From Bordetella holmesii ATCC 51541 (GTDB lineage Bacteria > Pseudomonadota > Gammaproteobacteria > Burkholderiales > Burkholderiaceae_B), in contig CP007494.1 in assembly GCA_000612485.1 (NCBI GenBank), positions 3,224,001-3,288,000 on the forward strand: a stretch of 64,000 nt of DNA, read 5' to 3'. The translations under genes were made by a program, and so were the position numbers. Position 1 is the stretch's first letter; every line of letters starts with the position of its first letter. Positions 22,551 through 32,321 of the stretch are shown here, piece after piece. Under the pieces are notes generated by a model that was not told where the DNA came from, ran no database searches, and was given only the letters and a program-made list of their open reading frames with translations.

Positions 22551-25148
22551 ATGACTCCGATTGATCTTCTTCCCATCAAGGAACGCATGCAGGCCGCGAG
22601 AGCGGCGGCGGTGGCCGATTTCCGCCACCACCACCGTCCCGACACCTTGCTGGGCGAATTGCGCCGCATTGTCGACCATGCGCTGCGCGAGTTGCTCAAG
22701 CTATGTCCGTTGCCGCCCGGCGCCACGCTGGCTGCTGTGGGTGGATATGGGCGCGGGGAACTCTATCCCCACTCGGACGTGGATTTGCTCATCCTGCTGC
22801 CCCACGCCCCTGCCGGCGCTGCCGCCGAGGCGATCGAAACCCTGGTCGCGGCGCTCTGGGATCTGGGGCTTGAGCCGGGCCACAGCGTGCGCACCCTGGC
22901 CGATTGCGAGGCCGAAGCCTGCGCCGACATCACCGTCGAAACCGCACTGCTGGAGTCGCGCTGGCTAGCGGGCAGCCGCAACCTGATGAAACAGTTCGAA
23001 GCCGCCATGGCCGCGCGCCTGGACGCCCGCGCTTTTTTTCAGGCCAAGCGCGTCGAGATGCAGCAACGCCACACCCGCTATCAGGACACGCCCTATGCTC
23101 TGGAGCCCAACAGCAAAGAATCTCCGGGCGGGCTGCGGGATCTGCAGGTCATTTTGTGGATGGCGCGCGCCGCAGGCTTCGGCCGCAATTGGCGCGCGGT
23201 GGCCAAGGCCGGGCTGCTGACCACCTCGGAAGCACGCGACTTGCGGCGTGCCGAGCAGGCATTCAAGCGGCTGCGCATCGAGCTGCATCTGCTCACCGGC
23301 CGGCGCGAAGACAGGTTGCTGTTCGATCTGCAACCCGCCCTGGCGGAAATCTACGGCATCAGCTCCACGGTTACTCGTCGCGCCAGCGAACTGTTGATGC
23401 AGCGTTATTATTGGGCGGCGCGTCTGGTGACCCAGCTAAACGCCATACTGGTGCAAAACATCGAGGAAAGGCTGCTTCCCCGCCCCGACAGCGACGCGCG
23501 GCCCATCGATGAAGACTTCCGCAACTTGCACGAGCGGCTCGACATCGTTCGCGAGGACTGTTTCGAGCGCAATCCCACGTTGTTGCTGCGCGCCTTCCTC
23601 ATCATGCAGCAGCACCCCGAACTGACCGGCATGTCGGCCCGTACGCTGCGCGCGATCTGGCATTCGCGCCACCGCATCGACGCCCAGTTCCGCCGCAACC
23701 CTGTCAATCGCCGGCTTTTCCTGCAGATCCTGCAGCAGCCGCGCGGCATCGTGCATGAGCTGCGCCGCATGACCATGCTCAATATTCTGCCGCGCTATCT
23801 GCCCGTATTCCGCCGCATCGTCGGGCAAATGCAGCATGATCTCTTCCATGTCTACACGGTCGATCAGCACACACTGGCCGTCATCCGTAATCTGCGCCGC
23901 TTCACCATGCCTGAGCATGCGCTGGAGTATCCCACGGCCAGCCAGGTCATGGCCGGCATGGATCGGCACTGGCTGCTTTATGTGGCGGCGCTCTTTCACG
24001 ACATCGCCAAGGGCCGTGGAGGCGATCACTCGGAGCTCGGCGCGCGCGATGTCCGGCGTTTCGCCCACGAGCACGGCCTGAGTCCGGAAGACGCCGAACT
24101 GGTCGAGTTTCTGGTGCGGCAGCATTTGCTGATGTCCGCGGTGGCCCAGAAGCGCGACCTCTCCGACCCGGATGTCATCAATGACTTTGCGCGCCAGGTC
24201 AAGGATGAGCGGCATCTGAGCGCACTCTACCTTCTGACGGTGGCGGATATCCGCGGCACCAGACCCAAAGTCTGGAATGCCTGGAAAGGCAAGCTGCTCG
24301 AGGATCTGTACCGCCTGACGCTCACGGCGCTGGGCGGCGCGCAAGATGCCCACACGGTGCTGGCCGAGCGCAAGGAAGAAGCCGCCCGGCTGTTACGCCT
24401 GGCGGGTCTGCGCGACGATGCCCGCGACGCCTTCTGGAAACAGCTCGACGTTGCGTACTTCCTGCGCCACGACGCCTCAGAAATCGCCTGGCACACCCGG
24501 TATCTCTACTATCAGGTGCAACCTGAAGAGGCCGTGGTCAAGGTGCGTCCGACCGAAGAGGGCGCCGGGCTGCAGATCATGGTGTACACCCGGGACACTC
24601 CGGATCTTTTCATGAATACCTGCGGCTATTTTGACGGCAAGGCTTTCAGCATCCAGGACGCACGCATCCATACGACGCGGCAGGGCTGGGCGCTCGACAG
24701 TTTTATCGTGCTGCCAACCGAGCCCCTGTCTGATTTACGCGCTCAAGCCGCCCTGGTCGAGCACGAGCTCGCCGCAAGGCTGCGCCAGGCGCGCGGTGAC
24801 ACACCGCTGGCGCGCTCGCACGGCTATCACCGCAATCGGCAATCACGCCTGTCGCGCGTGTTTCCTGTCATGCCCCAGGCTGAACTGCACCCCGACGAAC
24901 GCAGCCAATCCTGGCGCCTGTCGGTCACGGCCACCGATCGTGCCGGCCTGCTGTATGCCCTGGCCAAGGTGTTTGCCGAAAATGGCGTCGACCTCATCAT
25001 GGCGAAGGTCATGACATTGGGCGATCGGGTCGAGGACGTTTTTGTCATTTCCGGCTCCGTGCTCGAACGCCCCCGCACCCAGATGCAGTTCGAGCATGCC
25101 GTACTGGATGCGCTGGCGGGCGAAGAGCCCCAACAAAAGGCGGCTTGA
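22551..25148 (+). CDS. glnD: PII uridylyltransferase/uridylyl-removing enzyme
   Basis: GlnD senses glutamine and uridylylates or deuridylylates PII to set nitrogen metabolism. The nucleotidyltransferase motif GGYGRGELYPHSDVD spans residues 64-78. The HD domain shows FHDIAKGRGGDHSELG near residue 480. Two C-terminal ACT domains follow (the last begins SVTATDRAGLLYALAKVFAE). 865 residues, full length and intact. The map-glnD pairing is common in this group. Confidence 0.97.
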   Translation: MTPIDLLPIKERMQAARAAAVADFRHHHRPDTLLGELRRIVDHALRELLKLCPLPPGATLAAVGGYGRGELYPHSDVDLLILLPHAPAGAAAEAIETLVAALWDLGLEPGHSVRTLADCEAEACADITVETALLESRWLAGSRNLMKQFEAAMAARLDARAFFQAKRVEMQQRHTRYQDTPYALEPNSKESPGGLRDLQVILWMARAAGFGRNWRAVAKAGLLTTSEARDLRRAEQAFKRLRIELHLLTGRREDRLLFDLQPALAEIYGISSTVTRRASELLMQRYYWAARLVTQLNAILVQNIEERLLPRPDSDARPIDEDFRNLHERLDIVREDCFERNPTLLLRAFLIMQQHPELTGMSARTLRAIWHSRHRIDAQFRRNPVNRRLFLQILQQPRGIVHELRRMTMLNILPRYLPVFRRIVGQMQHDLFHVYTVDQHTLAVIRNLRRFTMPEHALEYPTASQVMAGMDRHWLLYVAALFHDIAKGRGGDHSELGARDVRRFAHEHGLSPEDAELVEFLVRQHLLMSAVAQKRDLSDPDVINDFARQVKDERHLSALYLLTVADIRGTRPKVWNAWKGKLLEDLYRLTLTALGGAQDAHTVLAERKEEAARLLRLAGLRDDARDAFWKQLDVAYFLRHDASEIAWHTRYLYYQVQPEEAVVKVRPTEEGAGLQIMVYTRDTPDLFMNTCGYFDGKAFSIQDARIHTTRQGWALDSFIVLPTEPLSDLRAQAALVEHELAARLRQARGDTPLARSHGYHRNRQSRLSRVFPVMPQAELHPDERSQSWRLSVTATDRAGLLYALAKVFAENGVDLIMAKVMTLGDRVEDVFVISGSVLERPRTQMQFEHAVLDALAGEEPQQKAA

Positions 25149-25196
25149 GAGCCAGCAAAGCGCATACAATCGGCTTTTTTCTCAGCTGCCTGGCAT

Positions 25197-25909
25197 ATGG
25201 CGTATACCGACTATGCTTTGATCCTGGGTCGCAGCTTTTTGTTTACGTTGGCGACCCTGCTGCCCTTTCTGAACCCCCGGCCATCGCCCCGATTTTCTGG
25301 ACGATGACCACCGGCGCCTCGAACTCGACGCGCAGCGCGCTGGCAAAACGGGTGGCCGTCAATGTGGCGGCCATGCTGATCGTGGCCATGGTGGCCAGCA
25401 ACGTCGTGCTGAGTTTCTTCGGCATCTCGCTGGCGATTGTGCGCGTGGGCGGCGGCATCCTTGTCATCTACAGCGCATGGCGCCTGGTCAACTCGGCCGA
25501 TGGCGATTCCGGCCGGATAGCGCGCATGGCCGAACCCTTTACCAATGAAACCGCCCAGGCCCGCGCCTTTTATCCGCTGACCTTTCCCATCACATGCGGC
25601 CCGGGGTCCATCGCCGCCGCTATTACCGTGGGCGCCACTCTCAGCGACGATGACCGGCTCGTGAGCCTGTTGCGACTCGGCGGCTCGCTGCCCGGGGTGA
25701 TGGTGGTTTCGCTCACACTGTATGTCTGCCTGCGTTTTGCCGCGCAGATCCTGCACCGGCTGGGCGAAAACGGCACGGCCGTCTTTATGCGTATGTCGGC
25801 GTTCATCATGCTGTGCCTGGGCGTACAGATTTTCTGGGACGGCGCCCGCGAACTTCTGCTGGCCATGCTTGCCCAATCCGCGCTGGCGATACCTGCGCCA
25901 AAACTATAA
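25197..25909 (+). pseudogene. MarC-family membrane protein, one-base frameshift
   Basis: A MarC/UPF0056 integral membrane protein of about 237 residues once corrected. The N-terminus starts at the ATG at 25197 (MAYTDYALILGRSFLFTLA). It leaves frame at the C run near 25273-25277, where LLPFLNP should continue PAIAPIFW; six C are needed and five are present. Downstream the frame is intact through FPITCGPGSIAAAITVGA and the final helices. MarC proteins are multi-pass inner-membrane proteins of unresolved function. A homopolymer sequencing error is likely. It follows glnD by 48 bp. Confidence 0.85.
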
Positions 25910-25922
25910 GGATGAATCCCTC

Positions 25923-26403
25923 ATGAACGCCTCCACTGCCCGCCGACGACTGCTGCTGCTCATTGCGCTGTTTAGCTTCGGTGCCATCGCCATGGCGCTG
26001 CTATCCCAGTATGCTTTCGACATGATGCCCTGCGCCTGGTGCGTGCTGCAACGGCTCATCTACCTGTGCATAGGCGTGATCGCGCTGGTTGCCGCGTATG
26101 CCCCCCCCGCTGGCTGCCCGCGTGGGCGGTGGGCTGTGCGCCGTACTGGCCGCCTGCGGCGTGGCGGCGGCCTGGTATCAATACAGCGTGGCCGCCAAGA
26201 TGCTGTCCTGCGACCAGACTTTTGCCGACCGTTTCATCACGGCCACCGGACTGGATGGCGCCCTGCCCTCGGTCTTCGGAATTTATGCCACGTGCATGGA
26301 CGCCGTGGTCAGTCTATTGGGCCTCGAATACGCGATCTGGAGTCTGGCCTTGTTCGTGGTGCTGTTTTTCATGGCGGTGCCGACGTTGCGCAACCGCAGC
26401 TGA
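25923..26403 (+). pseudogene. dsbB: Disulfide bond protein DsbB, frameshift in a C8 tract
   Basis: DsbB reoxidises DsbA and passes electrons to quinone. The first half has MPCAWCVLQRLIYL, with the CxxC pair of the first periplasmic loop. The second half has the loop cysteines in MLSCDQTF and IYATCMD. The halves are in different frames, separated by eight consecutive C at 26101-26108 (in the codons for AYAPP). Seven C would give a 159-residue DsbB with four helices. Either the extra C is a read error or the tract is a slippage switch. An AAGGAT-type site precedes the start. Confidence 0.88.
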
Positions 26404-26447
26404 ATCCGGCCCGCCTCAAAAACAGCACCCGCCATGGACGACCCCCC

Positions 26448-26480
26448 TCAAAAAGGCGGATGCCGATCCGACCTTTTTTG
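26448..26480. terminator. Bidirectional terminator between dsbB and purF
   Basis: The stem AAAAAGG-CGGAT/ATCCG-(A)-CCTTTTT closes a four-base GCCG loop with a one-base bulge, with A and T runs at the outer ends. It lies between convergent dsbB and purF and can serve both. Confidence 0.75.
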
Positions 26481-26494
26481 GGGGCCCGACGAAC

Positions 26495-28015
26495 TCACAC
26501 GTCGTTGGCAGCGTAGCCCATATTGAACTGCAGACCACCAGCCAGATCTTCTCCCGCCGACGTCTCACGCGATTGACCCAGGCGCGCGAGATACTCGGCC
26601 GTGATGTCACCGGTGATGTACTCGCCATCGAAGCATGAGGCCTCGAAACGCTTGAGTGCCGGGTTGATGTCACGCACGGCTTGCTGCATGTCGTGCAGAT
26701 CCTGATAGACGAGCGAATCGGTACCAATGGCGCGCGCGATTTCCTCGTCGCTGCGGCCGGTGGCGATAAGCTCCTTCTGAGTCGGCATGTCGATGCCGTA
26801 CACATTCGGGAAACGCACCGGCGGCGCGGCCGAGGCGAAATACACCTTGTTGGCCCCGGCGGCTCGCGCCATATCGACGATCTCGCGGCTGGTCGTGCCG
26901 CGGACGATCGAGTCATCGACCAGCAGTACGTTTTTGCCCTTGAACTCCATGCCGATGGCATTGAGCTTCTGGCGCACGGACTTACGGCGTACGGCCTGAC
27001 CCGGCATGATGAAGGTGCGGCCAACGTAGCGGTTCTTGATCAGGCCTTCGCGGTAATCGAGATTCAGACGCGCGGCCAATTGCATGGCGGCCGGGCGCGA
27101 GGAGTCCGGAATGGGCATGACCACGTCGATATCGCCCAGACGCATATTGCGCGCTACCTTGTCAGCCAGATATTCGCCCATGCGCAGGCGGGCATCGTAG
27201 ACCGACACGCCGTCGATCATCGAGTCCGGACGGGCAAAGTAGACATACTCGAAAATGCAAGGCACCAGCTCGGCATTCTCGGCGCATTGGCGGCTGGCCA
27301 TGCGGCCGTCCAGGTCGACGAAAATCGCTTCCCCGGGCTGGACATCACGCACGAAGCTGAAACCACTGCCCTCCAGGGCGACGGACTCGGAGGCGACCAT
27401 CCACTCGACGCCCTCGTCAGTTTCCTGCCGACCGATACAGAGCGGACGGATGCCGTGCGGATCACGGAAGGCCAGCATACCGTAGCCGGAAATCTGCGCC
27501 ACGACGGCGTAGGCGCCGCGCACCCGACGATGCAGGGCCGACACAGCGCGAAAGATCGCATCATCGTCCAGAGACACGCCGCTGGCGGCCGATTGCAGCT
27601 CGTGGGCCAGCACATTGAGCAATACCTCGGAATCCGAATTGGTGTTGATATGACGACGGTCTACACGGTAGAGCGACTCGCGCAACTCGCGCCAGTTGGT
27701 CAGGTTGCCGTTGTGCGCGAACATGATGCCAAAAGGAGCATTCACATAGAAGGGCTGCGCCTCTTCTTCGCTGGCGCTGGAGCCGGCTGTGGGGTAGCGA
27801 ACCTGCCCTACCCCGCTGGTGCCGGGCAACGCCCGCATGTTGCGCGTGCGGAAGACGTCGCGCACAAGGCCGTGAGCCTTGTACATATTGAATTGATTGC
27901 CGTGCATCGTTGCGATGCCCGAGGCGTCCTGGCCTCGGTGCTGCAACAACAGCAGGCTGTCATAGAGCAGCTGGTTGACCGGCCCGCGCCCGATGACCCC
28001 GACGATTCCACACAT
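26495..28015 (-). CDS. purF: Amidophosphoribosyltransferase
   Basis: PurF makes phosphoribosylamine from PRPP and glutamine, the first committed step of purine synthesis. The N-terminal Ntn glutaminase begins MCGIVGVIG, so Cys2 becomes the nucleophile, followed by QHRGQDASG. The type I PRTase motif is [15 protein letters not shown]. No propeptide and no cysteine-rich Fe-S motif typical of Bacillus PurF are obvious. 506 residues. cvpA, a SPOR protein and folC lie upstream, the usual order. Confidence 0.97.
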   Translation of the reverse strand: MCGIVGVIGRGPVNQLLYDSLLLLQHRGQDASGIATMHGNQFNMYKAHGLVRDVFRTRNMRALPGTSGVGQVRYPTAGSSASEEEAQPFYVNAPFGIMFAHNGNLTNWRELRESLYRVDRRHINTNSDSEVLLNVLAHELQSAASGVSLDDDAIFRAVSALHRRVRGAYAVVAQISGYGMLAFRDPHGIRPLCIGRQETDEGVEWMVASESVALEGSGFSFVRDVQPGEAIFVDLDGRMASRQCAENAELVPCIFEYVYFARPDSMIDGVSVYDARLRMGEYLADKVARNMRLGDIDVVMPIPDSSRPAAMQLAARLNLDYREGLIKNRYVGRTFIMPGQAVRRKSVRQKLNAIGMEFKGKNVLLVDDSIVRGTTSREIVDMARAAGANKVYFASAAPPVRFPNVYGIDMPTQKELIATGRSDEEIARAIGTDSLVYQDLHDMQQAVRDINPALKRFEASCFDGEYITGDITAEYLARLGQSRETSAGEDLAGGLQFNMGYAANDV

Positions 28016-28058
28016 GGTGAGTTCCTAGTAAATATAAAACGGTAAAACGATCAATGAT

Positions 28059-28547
28059 TCAATATGGCAGCCAGGTTGCCAGCGACGGTGGCAATGCCGC
28101 CTTTAGCTGCCTGACGGCTTCGGTCGCCGAATGCGAAAACATCGCATCCTTCCACCAGGTTTCTTCGGGTAGTGGCGTGTACCCGGCCAGGGCAACCAGC
28201 ACGACGATCATGAGCAGGCCGCGAGCCAAACCAAACACTGCACCGAGCCCGTGATCCGCCGGAGATAGCCCGGTGCTGCGGATCAGCGCGCTCAATGTCA
28301 TGTTTACCAGCCCCACGGCCAGCAGCACGATGATGAAGACCGCCGCGTACGACACACCCATGCGCAGCACGCTGGTCTCGATATAGGCTTGCAGCCAGGT
28401 ATAGACCGTAGGGCCCCACCAGATCGCGGCAGCGAAAGCCAGCAGATAGGCCGCCAACGAAAGCATTTCCTTGAGCAGTCCGCGAACCAGCCCCAAGATG
28501 CCGGAGACGGCCAATATCGTCATTACGACGAAGTCGAAGCCAGTCAC
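28059..28547 (-). CDS. cvpA: CvpA family membrane protein
   Basis: A 162-residue inner-membrane protein with four hydrophobic helices (VVMTILAVSGILGLVRGL, LAAYLLAFAAAIWWG, SYAAVFIIVLLAVGLVNM, LARGLLMIVVLVALAGY). The family signature GLVRGLLKEMLSL is present. CvpA is required for colicin V production in E. coli and is regularly found beside purF; its biochemical role is unclear. It overlaps the upstream SPOR gene by four bases. Confidence 0.92.
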   Translation of the reverse strand: MTGFDFVVMTILAVSGILGLVRGLLKEMLSLAAYLLAFAAAIWWGPTVYTWLQAYIETSVLRMGVSYAAVFIIVLLAVGLVNMTLSALIRSTGLSPADHGLGAVFGLARGLLMIVVLVALAGYTPLPEETWWKDAMFSHSATEAVRQLKAALPPSLATWLPY

Positions 28548-29362
28548 TGGGCAGCAATGAAGCCGTTGTCATAACCCAGGGTACGCAAACGCGCCTGCGC
28601 CGCCTGGGCCGCTTCGCGCGAAGGGAATGGCCCGACACGCAAGCGGTACTGCTGTTTGCCACTGATCGTGGCCTGTTCGACAAAGGCGTTGGTTACACCC
28701 GCCTGATGAAGTTTGCCGCGCCGCTCCCGAGCATCGGTCTGAGTGGTATATGACGCGACTTGAAGGACAAAGTTGCCCTTGGCCGCCGGCTTGGCTACCG
28801 GTTTGGCCGCAGCCGGCGCCGGCGTGCGACCTTCCAGCAAGGCGAGCGCGCGCGCGCCATCATCGGAGCGCGAACCGCTCTCGTTCTTGGGCTTGTCCGC
28901 AGGTTTGACCAGCGCCGGTTTCTCGACCGGTTTGAGCGCGTCCAGCGGTCGGGGCGGAGGCGTGGTGGCCGCCACGGGAGGCGGCACGGCAGGCACTTGC
29001 GCGACGGCCTCGGGCGGCGGCACGGTAGCATCCGGCGCGGCGGCAGGCGCTGGAGCCGTATCGGCTGGCGGCGCAGGCGAGGCCGGTGTCTGCGGCACGG
29101 CAACCGGCTCGGATACGTTGGGCTGATAGGGACTGTTGCGATCCGGAATGCGGACGGGGATGTCATCGGAGACGGGCACCGGCTCCGAATCGAGCATCAT
29201 GGGCAAAACAATGACTGCGGCCAGCACCAGAGCGACCGCTCCGGCCAGACGGCGCCGCGCGCGGCCCCGCAACTCGGCCGCCTGGGCCTCGCTGGAGACC
29301 GACGGGCGCGGCCGGGAGGGCGAGGATTCAGAGGCGGAATCTTTGCGTGTGAACAAACCCAT
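28544..29362 (-). CDS. SPOR-domain cell-division protein, DedD-like
   Basis: A 272-residue bitopic protein. A short basic cytoplasmic N-terminus precedes one transmembrane helix (LAGAVALVLAAVIVLPMML). A long Pro/Ala-rich periplasmic linker follows, and then a C-terminal SPOR domain (FVLQVASYTTQTDARERRGKL to RLRTLGYDNGFIA) that binds denuded septal peptidoglycan. The linker is low complexity and likely length-variable. The ATG at 29362 is used because the helix then starts about 45 residues in. Position between folC and cvpA fits DedD. Confidence 0.88.
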   Translation of the reverse strand: MGLFTRKDSASESSPSRPRPSVSSEAQAAELRGRARRRLAGAVALVLAAVIVLPMMLDSEPVPVSDDIPVRIPDRNSPYQPNVSEPVAVPQTPASPAPPADTAPAPAAAPDATVPPPEAVAQVPAVPPPVAATTPPPRPLDALKPVEKPALVKPADKPKNESGSRSDDGARALALLEGRTPAPAAAKPVAKPAAKGNFVLQVASYTTQTDARERRGKLHQAGVTNAFVEQATISGKQQYRLRVGPFPSREAAQAAQARLRTLGYDNGFIAAQ

Positions 29363-29480
29363 GGAACTCACATCCTGGCGAGCGGCACGGCGGGAACCAT
29401 CCCGCTGCACACGAACCCGCGGTTGCTGGCGAAGGGCCTACGCCCATGGTCATGGTGGCGAGGCATGGCCGTTGCGTGGT

Positions 29481-30793
29481 CTATACCTTGCGGCCCAATG
29501 CCTGCAAAACGCCGGCAACCGTAAGGAATGACCCAAACACTACGATTCTATCACCCTCACCTGCCTTGCCGCGCGCAGCGGCATAGGCTTGCGCGGGGCT
29601 GTCATAGGCGGTGATGGTAGGGGCTTCGGCGCCTGCCGGCGAGGCTGGCAGGGCCTGCCGCAATTGCGCGGCAAGGGTCGCGCCGTCGCTGCCGCGCGCG
29701 CCCGGCAATCCGGCGCAATACCAGTGGTCGATGCGGCCTGCGAGCTTGGCCACGACCCCGGAAGATCCTTGTCGCTGAGCATACCGAAAACGGCATGCGT
29801 ATACGGGTGAAAACCCATGTTGTCCAGATTCTGCGCCAATACGGCCGCCGCATGCGGATTGTGCGCGACGTCCAGAATGACCGTCGGCTGCCCTGGCAGA
29901 ATCTGAAAGCGGCCGGGCAGGTTGGCTTGCAACAGCCCCAGACGCACTGCCTGCTGGGGTACCGGGAGTCGCATACGCACCGCCTCCAGCGCGGCCAGCG
30001 CGGCCGAGGCGTTGAGCAATTGATTGGCACCGCGCAGCGCCGGGTATCCCAACGAACTGCGGCGCACGTCCCGGCCGCCATAAGCCCATTGCTGGCGATC
30101 GCCCGAATAATTGAAATCACGGCCGAACAGCCGCAGGTCCGCGCCTATGGCGGCCGCGTGATCGAGCAGACTTTGCACTGGCACGGGATCACTGCAGATG
30201 GCCGGCCGACCTGCGCGATAAATATGGGCTTTTTCAAAACCGATCTTCTCGCGCGTGTCACCGAGGTAATCCATGTGGTCCAGGTCCACGCTGGTGACGA
30301 TGGCCACATCCGCATCGATGATGTTGACCGCATCCAGCCTGCCGCCCAGCCCCACTTCGAGCACCACAGCATCGAGCTTGGCCTGTGAGAACAGTCGCAG
30401 AATGGCCAGCGTGGTGAATTCAAAGTATGTCAGGCTGGTGTCACCGCGTGCGGCTTCGACCGCCACGAACTGCTCAATGAGCGCGGCATCAGAGGCAATC
30501 TCGCCATTGACGCGTGCGCGCTCGTTGAAATCGATCAGATGCGGCGAGGTATAGAGGCCAACGCGGTAGCCCGCCGCCAGGAGAATGGCCTCGAGCATGG
30601 CACAGGTTGAGCCTTTGCCGTTGGTGCCCCCGACGGTAAACGTCACCGCATCCAGGTGCAGCGCCAGCCGCTCGGCGACGGCTTTGACGCGCTCCAGCCC
30701 GAGATCGATAGTCTTGGCGTGCAGGGACTCTAGGTAGTGCAGCCAGTCGGCAAGGCCGGCTGTGGCGTCTGGACGAGGGAGCATGGCGGACAC
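29481..30793 (-). pseudogene. folC: FolC folylpolyglutamate/dihydrofolate synthase, one-base frameshift
   Basis: FolC adds glutamate to dihydropteroate and folates. The P-loop TVGGTNGKGSTCAML, PHLIDFNERARVNGE and ILDVAHNPHAA mark the Mur-ligase-like fold. The frame breaks at about 29760, where GMLSDKDLPG should continue VVAKLAGRIDHW; a G4 run appears to need five G. The continuation in the second frame ends VLQALGRKV, giving 437 residues when corrected. FolC activity is normally essential, so a sequencing error is likely. The neighbour normally found upstream (accD) is missing. Confidence 0.88.
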
Positions 30794-30905
30794 GGGAGTA
30801 AGACAACCGTCATTTTAGCAGGGACGTCTCGGTATTTACCCGGGTGCGCCGCAGGGGAATGGCTCGCGCGCAACAGCCTCGGGGCTTGCTGCTATTTTTC
30901 TCATA

Positions 30906-30923
30906 TGTGAAACTAAATTCACA
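30906..30923. promoter_or_regulatory. Palindromic operator candidate before the cupin gene
   Basis: TGTGAA-ACTAAA-TTCACA is a perfect 6+6 inverted repeat centred 32 bases before the cupin start codon. The half-site ATGTGAAA recurs just upstream of the IclR-type gene at about 35457. Binding by that regulator is inference. Confidence 0.45.
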
Positions 30924-30946
30924 AATAAGAATTTCCAGGAGACGTG

Positions 30947-31333
30947 ATGCAAGCCAAACCGAAGTGGCTGATGCGCGAGAGCGACGCCATCGCCTACCAC
31001 CCCGCCAATCACACGGGCACGACCAACCGCCGCCTGATCAGCCCTCGGACGGTCGGCTCCCGGCAGGTAGAAGTGTTACTGGGCACCATCGAACAGGGCA
31101 GCGGCGCCCTGCCCCATGCCCACCCCGGCATTGAACAGGTCTGTTATCTGCTCGAAGGCACGGCGCGCGCGCAGGTCGGTGAGGAGAGCGCCGAAATGCA
31201 GGCCGGTGACTGCTGTTATTTCCCCGCCGACATTCCGCACCTGTTTACCGTCACCAGCGAGCAACCCGCCCGCCTGCTGGTCATTTACACCCCGCCCTAC
31301 GAAGAGCGCCCTGACCGCGTCATCCGCGGCTGA
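30947..31333 (+). CDS. Cupin-domain protein
   Basis: A 128-residue single-domain cupin. Motif 1 is LPHAHPGIEQVCYLLEG (His-x-His and a later Glu) and motif 2 is GDCCYFPADIPHLFTV, so the metal-binding residues look present. The function may be a small-molecule isomerase, dioxygenase or sensor; sequence does not decide. A GTG at 30944 is also in frame, but the ATG at 30947 sits better behind AGGAGA. It opens the Bug/CoA-transferase/acyl-CoA dehydrogenase cluster and is divergent from folC. Confidence 0.82.
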   Translation: MQAKPKWLMRESDAIAYHPANHTGTTNRRLISPRTVGSRQVEVLLGTIEQGSGALPHAHPGIEQVCYLLEGTARAQVGEESAEMQAGDCCYFPADIPHLFTVTSEQPARLLVIYTPPYEERPDRVIRG

Positions 31334-31361
31334 CCTCACGCGCCCCCAAGGAGACAAAACC

Positions 31362-32321
31362 ATGAAATTGCCGCAACTGATGGCAACGCTATGCCTGGCC
31401 GCAACGGCCATTGGGCAACCGGCCGCCGCCTATCCCGACAAACCCATCACCCTGGTCGTTCCGTTCCCTGCGGGTTCCGGCACGGATGCGGTAGGCCGGA
31501 TTTTTGCCATGGAGCTGGGCAACCGGCTGGGCCAGCAGATCGTGGTGGAAAACAAGCCCGGAGCCAACGCCACCATCGCCGCCAATTACGTGGCGCGGGC
31601 CAAACCCGATGGCTGTACGCTCTTTGTCACGACCAACACCTCGCACTCGGCCGCGCCGTTTCTGATGAAGCAGGTGCCCTACGACCCGGTCAAGGACTTC
31701 ACCGCCATCGCTCGCGGAGGGAATCTGCCCTTCATCTTGGTGGCCAATCCGAAGCGGCCTTACAAGACCGTTCAGGAGTTGATCGACTATGCCCATAAGA
31801 ATCCCGGAAAGGTGACCTATGCCAGCGGCAACAGCACGGGCATTGTGGCGGGCGCCACGCTGGCCCGGCGCGCTGGCATCGACCTCCTCCACGTCCCTTA
31901 CAAAGGGACGCCACAGGCAATGACCGATGTGGTAGGAGGCCAGGTGGACTTCATGTTCACAGACCTGGCCTCGGGCCTGCCGTTCGTGCAGTCGGGCCAA
32001 CTGCGGCCGCTGGCCGTCTCGACGGCCGAGCACAGCGCCATCGTGCCCCAACTGCCTTCGATGAAAGAGGCCGGCGTGGCAGACTTCGACCTGAACTCGT
32101 GGAATGGCTATTTTGGACCCGCCGGGCTGCCAGCCGAGGTCGTGCAACGCCTGAATTCAGCCATCAACGAAATCGTGCGCGACCCCGCGGTCAAGCAGAA
32201 GCTCGCTGGCCTGGGCTTTGACGCGTTCTCGGGTACACCGCAGGACTTCAGCGCCTTCGTCTCCACGCAGCGGGATCTATGGGGCCAGCTCATCCGCGAC
32301 GCCGGGATCGACGCTCAATGA
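31362..32321 (+). CDS. Bug/TctC-type periplasmic solute-binding receptor
   Basis: A 319-residue tripartite tricarboxylate transporter receptor, the family hugely expanded in Bordetella. A signal peptide ends GQPAAA, and the mature start YPDKPITLVVPFPAGSGTD is the family hallmark. GDQ-type substrate loops follow, with VENKPGANATIAANYVARA and HVPYKGTPQAMTDVVGGQVDFMF. No membrane partners (TctA/TctB) are adjacent, as with most Bug proteins. The likely ligand is a carboxylate, perhaps one metabolised by the next two genes. AAGGAG lies before the ATG. Confidence 0.92.
   Translation: MKLPQLMATLCLAATAIGQPAAAYPDKPITLVVPFPAGSGTDAVGRIFAMELGNRLGQQIVVENKPGANATIAANYVARAKPDGCTLFVTTNTSHSAAPFLMKQVPYDPVKDFTAIARGGNLPFILVANPKRPYKTVQELIDYAHKNPGKVTYASGNSTGIVAGATLARRAGIDLLHVPYKGTPQAMTDVVGGQVDFMFTDLASGLPFVQSGQLRPLAVSTAEHSAIVPQLPSMKEAGVADFDLNSWNGYFGPAGLPAEVVQRLNSAINEIVRDPAVKQKLAGLGFDAFSGTPQDFSAFVSTQRDLWGQLIRDAGIDAQ

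Noticed and set aside
26681..28045. A 454-codon plus-strand open frame opposite purF
   Set aside because: Antisense of PurF, no supporting features.
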